Of a stretch of DNA of 44,744 nucleotides, positions 1 through 8,002 are shown one piece after another. The first letter of the stretch is position 1. Each line of letters starts with the position of its first letter. This DNA comes from Phenylobacterium sp. (GTDB lineage: Bacteria; Pseudomonadota; Alphaproteobacteria; Caulobacterales; Caulobacteraceae). Where the stretch lies: positions 7,871 to 52,614 of the forward strand of contig PLEH01000151.1 in NCBI GenBank assembly GCA_003136395.1, written 5' to 3'. The position numbers and the translations under genes were made by a program. The notes beneath the pieces are model-generated. The model saw nothing but the letters and a program-made list of their open reading frames with translations. It was not told where the DNA came from and ran no database searches.

Positions 1-390
1 ACGACTTCGGCGGCCGAGGACCGTTGCCGAAGTGAAAGACCACCATGGCGCCGGGCTTCGTGTACGGGATGTTTTGCGCGCCCGTGTAGTTTGCGGAGCC
101 CGACCAGCTATAGGCGTCGCCGCTCGCCTGTGCTGAGCCCTGCGCAGGGATGTAGAGCGACCCCCTGGTGGTCACGTCCCTGACGCTGTCGGCCTTGAAC
201 CACTCATAGCCGCGGTCCTGGCAGGCGTGGGCTGCCTGGAGCATCAGATCGTGGATGACGACCTCCGGCGAGGTGAAGGCGTTCCCGCGCGTGGTCAGCA
301 TCACCTGGTCGGGCGCCAGGCTCATAGTTGAAGTGGTCGTGCACGCGCCTAGAAGGGCGATCGCTAAGACCAGAGCCACAACGCGTCGCA
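1..390 (-). CDS. Lipoprotein, 3'-truncated by window edge; resembles CC0125/CC1285-type lipoproteins
   Basis: Read by hand: MRRVVALVLAIALLGACTTTSTMSLAPDQVMLTTRGNAFTSPEVVIHDLMLQAAHACQDRGYEWFK...; LGAC lipobox; not in the ORF track because it is open at the edge. Confidence 0.65.
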
Positions 391-443
391 TCTTCGCCCC
401 CACGGCTTCCATCGGGTTTTAGCGCAAAGCGGAGCCTAGCCGG

Positions 444-776
444 TTAGCAGGGCTGCCCGTAGTAGCAGGTCTTCGCCGGTGCATAGGGGTTCGGGGTCGG
501 AACCCGCTCGAACCGGGGCGGCGAATATGTCGGTGCCGGCGTTGGCTCATAGGTGTTCGGATAGAGCGGCTTCGTGCCTGGCTGGCCGGTGTAGGGGTTC
601 ACATTCCCCTGCGTAGAATAGTTGTCCGCCCGCGTGTTGTTCGGGTTCGTCTGCATGTGCGGGGCGACGTAGGTGCCATCCGCCTTGGTGTAGCCGTTCA
701 CATAGTGATCGCCCTGCGCGAGCGCCGATCCGAACGTCACCAGCGCGAGCGCGGCGCCCGCGAGTAAGAGCTTCAT
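444..776 (-). CDS. Small secreted Pro/Asn/Tyr-rich protein
   Basis: Signal peptide MKLLLAGAALALVTFGSALAQ followed by HYVNGYTKADGTYVAPHMQTNPN...NPYTG motif. Confidence 0.75.
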   Translation of the reverse strand: MKLLLAGAALALVTFGSALAQGDHYVNGYTKADGTYVAPHMQTNPNNTRADNYSTQGNVNPYTGQPGTKPLYPNTYEPTPAPTYSPPRFERVPTPNPYAPAKTCYYGQPC

Positions 777-1140
777 TCCAGCCTCCCTTGAACAGCCACG
801 CTGGACGCTACGCCCAAAGGTTGCAGTCGCACACCAATGTTTTCCGCGTGTCCTGCTATCGCTTGACGTAAATCGCGATCACAAGACGTTGCCCTTGAGT
901 GCTGACCGCGCCCTCACCGCCGCCCCCGCTGTTCAGTTTAGAAGCGCCGCGCGATTTGATTTCGGATGATTGTTTTTCAAGGCCGCGCTCGCCCTACGGA
1001 CCTACGCCGCCCCTCGATAGGGGCGCTTCGGCCCTCCTGGCGCAAGGGTTGGGGCTATTCTGGCCGGGTCTCCATCACCTTTGCCGATGTGGGCGTCTGT
1101 GGGGCTGGGTCTGCGCTCCGTCAAAGCTGGCGAGCCGGGG

Positions 1141-2706
1141 CTACGCATGACGGATCAACACCGTCGCCCCGCAGTTGGCGACCTTTCCAGCCGTCGTCGT
1201 GGTGGCTGTACGGGTTCCGGGGGCCGAACTGCCGGTCAGATATTCAAACGACGCCAGCAGCCCCGGGCCGTTGCCAGCCGGGCTGCCTGTGCTGAAGATT
1301 TCGTTCCCGGTGGCTGGCGCGCGGATGTTGGCGTTGTTCTGGTTCCCGTCCTGCGTAAAGAGGCTGAGGAGCGTGCAATTCGACGTGGACGGCGTGATGT
1401 CGGGAGCGATGAGTCCTGCGCCCGTCGCATTGGCCTGGAAGGTCGGCGTCACGTCGATGGGCGTCGTCGGATCGTGCCCCTTGATCGAGCACATGAAGCC
1501 GCCGTTGCCCCATGTGACATTGTTGAGGCAGGTGAAGATGTAGGTCTTGAGCGTGCCAGCGGCGGTCACGTCTCCGGAGTCTGCAATCTTCCACAGAACG
1601 CAGACGTTGCCGCCCTCGCCGCTCACACCCCAGTTGACCTGCCCAGCTACGGTCCAGCCATTCTGATTGGCGAAGGTGTTGGCCGCGGCGGGCGCACCAT
1701 TTGAGGGAAGACAGACCGCCACCAGCAGATCGCCGACGGCGATGGGGTTGCAGTTATTGTCGATGCTGACCGTATTGACGCCGGTCGCGCGGCTTGACGA
1801 GATGCTGCTGACCCACTCAACCACGGCTTTGCCGGTAGGTAGACCCAGCGGACTATAGGGCGCGTCGTAAAGAGCCGCCGCCGTGCCAATAGCGGCCCAC
1901 GTCGAGGAGTGTGTACCGCGGTTGGTAAGGAAGCCCGTCTTGTTCCCGTAGCGGTAGATTTCCGGCTGGCGACCGAACGGACCCGATCCATCGGACAGCA
2001 GGTCAACGGGCCCGGTCCCGACGAACTTGGCGAGGTCGGTCGAAGAGATATTGAGACTGCTATCGACAATGCTGTTCTGCAAGTCCGTGAAGAACTGCGA
2101 GAAACCGAAGGTGCCGCGATAACCCTGGTTGAGGATCGGATTGATGGTGAAGCCGTAGGAATTGTTGAAATTCACCACAGGCGTCGTGGTCATGTTGTCG
2201 CCGACTCCGGCGGAGACCTTCACCCAGCCGGTCGCGGCCATCCAGAGGTAGGTCGCCGCCCGCTTTGGCGTGACACTCAGGTCCCAGCTTTGCAGATAAG
2301 CCTGCCACACGCCGTTCACCAGCGCACTCCTGCCGAGAGTGTTCACTTCATCGTTGTTCGATGCGCCGCCTAGCAGGCCGCCCATGTTCGTGCGAAACGT
2401 CCCGGTGAAGCCGCTCGCATTGTCGAACACGTTATCCCACCCGGCTACGCTCTCGGAATTGACGGGCTGGCTAGCCATCAGGTTCGACATCACGTCGGCT
2501 GTGTTCATGTTGTAGTTGCGCCCGTTGCCGTAGGTCCCCTTGAACCAGTAGAACATCGTGCCCTTGGCGGAATTGGTCACACCGATAGCCGAGGCGATCC
2601 CGAACTCGACCATCGGTGTGAAGAAGACAGCGCCGGGGTCGAAGGGGCCGCCGCCGACCATCAGCGCCGCGACGTTGGTTCCACAGCCGGTCGTAAGCAT
2701 CCCCAC
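1141..2706 (-). CDS. Phage tail/virion-like structural protein
   Basis: 521-aa ORF, Gly/Asn/Thr-rich, beta-rich composition, at the end of the virion-like gene block; alternative start MLTTGCG at codon 3. Confidence 0.6.
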   Translation of the reverse strand: MGMLTTGCGTNVAALMVGGGPFDPGAVFFTPMVEFGIASAIGVTNSAKGTMFYWFKGTYGNGRNYNMNTADVMSNLMASQPVNSESVAGWDNVFDNASGFTGTFRTNMGGLLGGASNNDEVNTLGRSALVNGVWQAYLQSWDLSVTPKRAATYLWMAATGWVKVSAGVGDNMTTTPVVNFNNSYGFTINPILNQGYRGTFGFSQFFTDLQNSIVDSSLNISSTDLAKFVGTGPVDLLSDGSGPFGRQPEIYRYGNKTGFLTNRGTHSSTWAAIGTAAALYDAPYSPLGLPTGKAVVEWVSSISSSRATGVNTVSIDNNCNPIAVGDLLVAVCLPSNGAPAAANTFANQNGWTVAGQVNWGVSGEGGNVCVLWKIADSGDVTAAGTLKTYIFTCLNNVTWGNGGFMCSIKGHDPTTPIDVTPTFQANATGAGLIAPDITPSTSNCTLLSLFTQDGNQNNANIRAPATGNEIFSTGSPAGNGPGLLASFEYLTGSSAPGTRTATTTTAGKVANCGATVLIRHA

Positions 2707-2739
2707 TTTTAGGCCCCCTCCAATGTGATTAAATCCACG

Positions 2740-3303
2740 TCAGCCGCTCGGGTTTTGGCTGTGCATCGACATCACTTCGCGGCCCTCATAGCTGACCGTC
2801 AGCCGGTAGAGCCCTGGCGGTGCGAATAGCATCGGCCAGCAACCGCGCTCGTCTGAGAGGGTCGGGGAGGGTAACGGGCGCTGATAATTCAGATCGTCCG
2901 CGAACAAGTCGGCCCGGGCTTCGGAATCCACTAGCGTAGCCCGCAACTCCGCGCCTTGAACGTCAACGCCATCGCGGGAGATGTGCAGAAGGCCGACGCC
3001 AACCACGTCAACCGCAAAGCCGTTGGCCTCCATTGCGCAGGCCGGGGAGCCATATTCGGCCACCGCGCCCGCTTCCTGTCGCACCGCCTCCCAAGCCCGT
3101 TCCACATAAGCCCGGATCGCGAACCAGATCAGGTGTTCGGGAGAGCCTGTGGCGTCAGCGATCTGCGCCGCTACGGCGTCGATCTGCGCCACCGCAGCCG
3201 GGACGCTCGCCGCGTCAAACAGCGCGTGCCAATCGCCCTCATAGGTGAGGGCGGTTCCGGTGACAGCGCGAACGGAAGCCTGGCGAGCGGCTTGCTGGGA
3301 CAT
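2740..3303 (-). CDS. Hypothetical phage protein
   Basis: 187-aa ORF collinear with flanking phage genes, directly downstream of 35-bp repeat copy 1. Confidence 0.6.
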   Translation of the reverse strand: MSQQAARQASVRAVTGTALTYEGDWHALFDAASVPAAVAQIDAVAAQIADATGSPEHLIWFAIRAYVERAWEAVRQEAGAVAEYGSPACAMEANGFAVDVVGVGLLHISRDGVDVQGAELRATLVDSEARADLFADDLNYQRPLPSPTLSDERGCWPMLFAPPGLYRLTVSYEGREVMSMHSQNPSG

Positions 3304-3327
3304 TGGCTGAGTATCGCCCCTAGGCGG

Positions 3328-3362
3328 GGGTTCTCAGCGGATGCGCCAAGGGCTGCGGCGGC
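3328..3362. repeat. 35-bp perfect direct repeat, copy 1
   Basis: GGGTTCTCAGCGGATGCGCCAAGGGCTGCGGCGGC, identical to 11182-11216. Confidence 0.95.
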
Positions 3363-3516
3363 GACCGGCGGGACTTCCACCTGCAGGTCGATGCGGTCCA
3401 TCAGCGGGCCGGAGATGCGGCCCAGGTAGTCGCAGACGGATTCTCCGCGATGCAGGGGAACGCAAGCTTCTGGAGTTTGTCGACGCGTGGCCCGCGGCTT
3501 GCATAGCTAGAGAGCC

Positions 3517-3777
3517 ATGTCTCCAATCGATCCACCCCGCAAGACCGCGAACCTTCCGGTCCCGATCGGAAGGGCGACGACGATCTCTCCCCGCGCGCCT
3601 GCGGGCACCGATACGAAAATAGAGGCCCAGATTCGGGGTCAGTCTGGCGCACGGGGCGGCCTGCGCGCCGAAGCTGCCGTCATCGACGCAGCCCGCAATA
3701 CCTACAGCCACACCGAATGGTCCGGGACGCAGGATCGCCGCCCGCCGCTCGGCCGAACCGCGCGCATCGACATCTAG
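3517..3777 (+). CDS. Small hypothetical protein, cargo candidate
   Basis: 86-aa ORF MSPIDPPRKTANLPVPIGRATTISPRAPAG...GLRAEAAVIDAARNTYSHTEWSGTQDRRPPLGRTARIDI; plausible protein-like composition but competes with antisense ORFs. Confidence 0.45.
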   Translation: MSPIDPPRKTANLPVPIGRATTISPRAPAGTDTKIEAQIRGQSGARGGLRAEAAVIDAARNTYSHTEWSGTQDRRPPLGRTARIDI

Positions 3778-3959
3778 CAGCCTGCCGACCCTGAGCGAGG
3801 CAGCATGCACGACTGTCGCTTGTTCGCCCATGCGGCGCATCGACTAGGCGGACTTCTTTCGCTCGTTGGGTGAGTTGCTCCCGGCGCTGAAGGGCCTTGC
3901 CGGCGCTCGGCGCGGTCCTCGGTGAAGGTGCGATTTCCCGCCGACGTGCGGTAGGAGTT

Positions 3960-3989
3960 AACCCCTCGTGAGGGGTTCTGGGCCGAACC
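3960..3989 (+). promoter_or_regulatory. Two overlapping, mutually exclusive hairpins upstream of response-regulator gene
   Basis: AACCCCT-CGTG-AGGGGTT (3960-3977) versus GGTTC-TGGGCC-GAACC (3974-3989). Confidence 0.35.
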
Positions 3990-4022
3990 TATTTCAACGC
4001 CGCAGTAAATAAGGGGGCGTCG

Positions 4023-4382
4023 ATGAATCTGTGTGGAAGACACGTCCTGATCATCGAAGATGAGATGCTGATCGCCCTTGAAGTCGAGGCTCTGCTCTCG
4101 GATATCGGCTACCAAACCTTTGATTTTGTCGACACCCCAGCCCGTGCGGTCGCTGCCGCTCGTGCCCATCGCCCCGACCTGGTGACGGCTGACTATCGGA
4201 TCAACGAGGGCACGGGCGTTGAGGCCGTCGCTGGCGTCTGGGAAGCCATCGGCCGCGTGCCCGTGGTCTACGTGACCGGAAACGTCGAGATGGTCCAATG
4301 GCAAGGCACGGTGCCGGTGGTCGACAAGCCTATTCAAGCCGCGGCTTTAGCGGCCGCATGTCGACGGGCCTGCGCTGGGTGA
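4023..4382 (+). CDS. Single-domain response regulator (receiver only)
   Basis: 119 aa; VLIIEDE acidic pair, phospho-acceptor region DLVTADYRI, YVTGN Thr and VDKP Lys all present; RBS-like GGGGGCG upstream. Confidence 0.85.
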   Translation: MNLCGRHVLIIEDEMLIALEVEALLSDIGYQTFDFVDTPARAVAAARAHRPDLVTADYRINEGTGVEAVAGVWEAIGRVPVVYVTGNVEMVQWQGTVPVVDKPIQAAALAAACRRACAG

Positions 4383-4480
4383 GATAGTCCGCCCGACTTG
4401 ATTCGACGCCGAGCGTGTCTGGCATAGAGTTTGCGCCGCACTAGGCTCATCGGTCCCGCTTTAGGAACGTCGGCAGGCAC

Positions 4481-4663
4481 ATGACTCAGACCGCTACCCG
4501 CACTACGCCCGACATGCTCGACGTCGCGATCGGTGCGTCGATCCGGCTGCGCCGCAAGCAGGCGGGAGGGTTCGGGGCCTCTCGCGCGCGTACGCGAAAC
4601 CGTCCGGCGAACGCTTCTCAAGTTCACCTCAGCGCACCTGTTCTCAGTGGTGGCGCTACCTGA
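4481..4663 (+). pseudogene. Possible truncated XRE/HTH-type regulator remnant
   Basis: N-terminus DMLDVAIGASIRLRRKQAG resembles the first helix of XRE regulators, then diverges with no HTH continuation in any frame. Confidence 0.35.
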
Positions 4664-4934
4664 AAGCTCCGAAGAATAGGCCACCGATCAGCATGGCCAG
4701 GAGAAGCGATCCCACGGTGGCGGCAATCGCGATCCAGAGCCACCGCGCGATTGATCGATACCACCAGCCGGGGTCGTGAAGCTTGTTGTAGAAAAGCGGG
4801 TCGCCCTCGCGGTTATAGAGGCCCGTGAAGGCCCATCCCCTGCGCTTGCGGCGCTTTTCGCCTTGCCGATACGGCCCGCGCACCACCGAAAATTCGGCGT
4901 CGGTGACAACCTGGGCGTGGTCTATTGCGAGCAT
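4656..4934 (-). CDS. Small membrane protein with C-terminal TM helix
   Basis: 92 aa ending WLWIAIAATVGSLLLAMLIGGLFFGAFR. Confidence 0.65.
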   Translation of the reverse strand: MLAIDHAQVVTDAEFSVVRGPYRQGEKRRKRRGWAFTGLYNREGDPLFYNKLHDPGWWYRSIARWLWIAIAATVGSLLLAMLIGGLFFGAFR

Positions 4935-5011
4935 CGGGCGATATTTTGGCCCCTGAGGCGCGGCTTGGCAACGCGCTAGACAGGCGCTTGACGCCCCCGG
5001 GCGGTTCCGGC

Positions 5012-8002
5012 CTAGCGGGTCTGATCGCGGTAAGCTCCCGCGCCAGAGGCCGCTACGGGTGCTCCGCCCCCCTTGAGCACCTTCGCCAGGAGGGCTCGCT
5101 TTTGGGCTGCCGCCAGGCCCTCGGCGGTCTGCGGCAAGCCTTGCGTGTCCATATCGAACAGGATGCGCGCCACAGCGTTCGCGGTCCCCTCGCTCATATG
5201 GCCGCTGTCGCGCTTGAACAAGGCCCCCGCGATCTGGCCAATCGACCCCATATCGCCATGCGCCGCCGCTATGACATGGCCGGCTTGCTCTAGGGGGTTC
5301 TCTGCGGTGTCCTCCGCATCACTGAGGCGGCGGGCCGTGGCCGATCCCCCGCCGACTGCGGCGCGGGTGTCAAACATGGTCTTTTCGCGATCCAGCGTGT
5401 TCGCAAATTGCCCGTAGGTGGCGCGGTCAGGGAACAGCTCTCGGAAAAGGTCCAGTTGCGCGGGCTTGAGGAAGCCTGCCCGATTCGCAACGTCATAGGT
5501 GACGTTGATATTGCCGAGGCGGCTCCTGAACGCCTGAAGGGAGCCAATCCGGAACATATCCCGTTCGGAAGGCGTGAGGCCGGCGAGCGCCTTGGCGTTG
5601 GTCGGCGCGTCTTCGCGAAACATGGCTTGGCCCTGAGCTGCGGCGGCCTTGAGCGCGGCGGGACCGGCGAAAGCGTCCAGCGCCGTCCCATAGTCCGGGT
5701 TCAGCCTCACCAGCTCATCACGCAAGGTCTTGCGGGTCTCCGCTATGGCGCGCCCCTCGCCATCGAGGTTTAGCTTGCCCGTCAGGGGATCGCGGTAGCG
5801 TTCCAACAGATCGTCTAGGCCCTGCTGGACATAGTGCCAGGTCTGCGGCGTGCGCTGGCCTTCATAGACCGGCGTCGTGGTCGGCTCGGGCCGCCCCACA
5901 TATTGATCCGGATGGGGCACGTCCTCGGCGAGGCCGCCATTGTGGTCGATTTCCTGCGCTTGCTGAAACTGGCGCTCCAGCTCGGCGCGGAGAGAGTCCG
6001 GCTCGCGCGCATAGACCGGCTTTCCGCGCAACTCGCCCGACATGGCGTCCAACAAGTCGCGTTCGGTCGGGCGGCCGCCGTACTTGGGGAAATACGCCGC
6101 CTCTTGCGCGCGCAGAGCCCAGCCGTCCGCCGTGTCGCCAGCCCCGATCAATCGGCGCTGAAAGGGCTTGCCGGCGTGCCACTTGTCGGCGTCCATCGCG
6201 CTCAATTCGCCATCAGCGCCCTTCATGCCGCCGCCGTCAGCGATGAACTTGAGAAGCGACGGACCCTGCGAAGTGTCACGGCCCGGAGCCTTGAGGGAGG
6301 CCACGGCTTGCGCTGCGTCAGGCTGCGCCCAGGAATCCCAGGCCGCCGGGTCCTCGGCGTTCACGAGCCCGAGGGCTTCCGGGTTGCGGCCTTCCTCCTG
6401 GGCGATCCGATAAGCCTTTCCCATGGCCTCGCGGACAGAGGGGCGCGCCGTCAACGACTCAAGCACCGGGCTCGTTTGCGGCCCGGCGCCATAGGCTTTC
6501 GCGAACAGCGGGCCGGCGTCCGCCTTTTGCTGCGCCGTCAGTGTGTCCAGGTCGGAATGATAGTCCCGACCGCCCAGGCCCATCCCCTCGGCGGCTTGAT
6601 CGGCGATGCGGGTTGACGCAGGGCGCACACGCCATTCGCCATCGACAAGCTGCCCCCGTTGGCGCAGGTCCAACGCCGTCGCGGCCATGTCCCTCGCCTG
6701 GCCCGGCATGTTGACCACCGCGTCGGCCAGGGCGCGGGTCTGCGGGCCAGCATCGGCAAGCATCCCGTAGGGGCCAAGCCCCTTGATCGCCTGTACCACC
6801 GCGAGCGGCGATTGGCCTTGACGGTCTACAGAGCGCCAGATGCGGTCATAGGCGCCCTCGGCGTCACTCGGCTTGGCGGAAAGCGGCGGGAGAGCTTCGC
6901 GCGCGGCCTGAGTGTCGCCAATCGCCGCGACCAGATCGCTGTTTGATACCCCCGCGCCGGTGGTCGCGGGGAGATCCGATGCGGCCCCGCCGATCTGGAC
7001 ATTGCCCCTCAGGGCATCGACCAAATGTTGTCCCGTGGCCTTCCATGCGGCGCCAGCTCCCGTCGCCGCCAGTGGAAACGCCGCGCCCGCCGCCGCCGAC
7101 ATCAACCCTTCGCGGCCCGCTTCCCCAAATCGATCGGGACTGAGCAAGGGCGCGCCGCCCTGGAGATAGCCGTTCGCGCCGCCGAACAAGCCAGCATCCA
7201 CCGCGCCCGCCGCCATGCGCGGGATCAGAGCCGCGCCGTGACCAAGTAGCGAAGTTGTGGGCGCGGCAGCCCCTGGCGCCATCAATCCGGCCCCGACCAA
7301 CGAGGCTAAGCCACCACCGACCTTTAGGGCCGTGGATGCGGCGGGGTGGTCCTGATCAAAGGTCGTATCGAGGCCGCGTTGCATGGCGTAGGCGCGTTGA
7401 TAGCGGTCAGCGAAAGAACCTGCGCCGCCAATGTCAAAGCCGCGATCATGCCCCGGAATCTTATCTAGGGTCGGCTCCACGTAGGGGGCCAAAGCCGCAG
7501 CCGACGCCGCATCCGCCTTGTCTGCCAATGCGCCCAGGATCGGCACACCCCGAGCTATTGAGCGGAGGCCGTCATTGACATAGCCGCCGACGCTGTGGGC
7601 GTGGAAATCGGGGCCGTTACCAGATCCTCCACCCGCTGCCGGCGGGACTAGATCGTCAAACGCACCGCTTGTTTGCGGCGGCTGCGGGCCTTGGGCGACG
7701 GGCGCGGCGGCCGCGGTGTTCGCATCGGCTTGGCGAGTGGGCGTTCGGATGAACGTTTGGCCGGTGTGCGGGTCAACGCGCGCGTAAGGTTGCGCGATCC
7801 CGCCCGCCGCCTCCCATCGCTGCGATTCGGCGACGGTCTGAGCGTAGGGCGGCGGAAATGCCGGGTTCTTCCCATCGTAATCGGCGGGCGCAGGGCTCTC
7901 CGTCCACACAAGGGCGGGCGAGGCTTGCTGCGCAGGAGCCCCACCAGGCGGCGGGGCCTGGGCGGATTGAACCGGGATCAGATCGTCAAAAGGCCCCGCC
8001 AT
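5012..8002 (-). CDS. Large phage virion/ejection-type protein with FDDL(I/V)P motifs
   Basis: 996 aa; begins MAGPFDDLIP, second motif FDDLVP at residues 115-120; Gly/Ala-rich hydrophobic segment; long helical C-terminus. Confidence 0.65.
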   Translation of the reverse strand: MAGPFDDLIPVQSAQAPPPGGAPAQQASPALVWTESPAPADYDGKNPAFPPPYAQTVAESQRWEAAGGIAQPYARVDPHTGQTFIRTPTRQADANTAAAAPVAQGPQPPQTSGAFDDLVPPAAGGGSGNGPDFHAHSVGGYVNDGLRSIARGVPILGALADKADAASAAALAPYVEPTLDKIPGHDRGFDIGGAGSFADRYQRAYAMQRGLDTTFDQDHPAASTALKVGGGLASLVGAGLMAPGAAAPTTSLLGHGAALIPRMAAGAVDAGLFGGANGYLQGGAPLLSPDRFGEAGREGLMSAAAGAAFPLAATGAGAAWKATGQHLVDALRGNVQIGGAASDLPATTGAGVSNSDLVAAIGDTQAAREALPPLSAKPSDAEGAYDRIWRSVDRQGQSPLAVVQAIKGLGPYGMLADAGPQTRALADAVVNMPGQARDMAATALDLRQRGQLVDGEWRVRPASTRIADQAAEGMGLGGRDYHSDLDTLTAQQKADAGPLFAKAYGAGPQTSPVLESLTARPSVREAMGKAYRIAQEEGRNPEALGLVNAEDPAAWDSWAQPDAAQAVASLKAPGRDTSQGPSLLKFIADGGGMKGADGELSAMDADKWHAGKPFQRRLIGAGDTADGWALRAQEAAYFPKYGGRPTERDLLDAMSGELRGKPVYAREPDSLRAELERQFQQAQEIDHNGGLAEDVPHPDQYVGRPEPTTTPVYEGQRTPQTWHYVQQGLDDLLERYRDPLTGKLNLDGEGRAIAETRKTLRDELVRLNPDYGTALDAFAGPAALKAAAAQGQAMFREDAPTNAKALAGLTPSERDMFRIGSLQAFRSRLGNINVTYDVANRAGFLKPAQLDLFRELFPDRATYGQFANTLDREKTMFDTRAAVGGGSATARRLSDAEDTAENPLEQAGHVIAAAHGDMGSIGQIAGALFKRDSGHMSEGTANAVARILFDMDTQGLPQTAEGLAAAQKRALLAKVLKGGGAPVAASGAGAYRDQTR

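Noticed and set aside
1008-1025. CGCCCCT-CGAT-AGGGGCG hairpin as a terminator of the tail-like gene
   Set aside because: Stem is real but neither strand has a U-tract and it is >100 bp past the stop; left uncalled.
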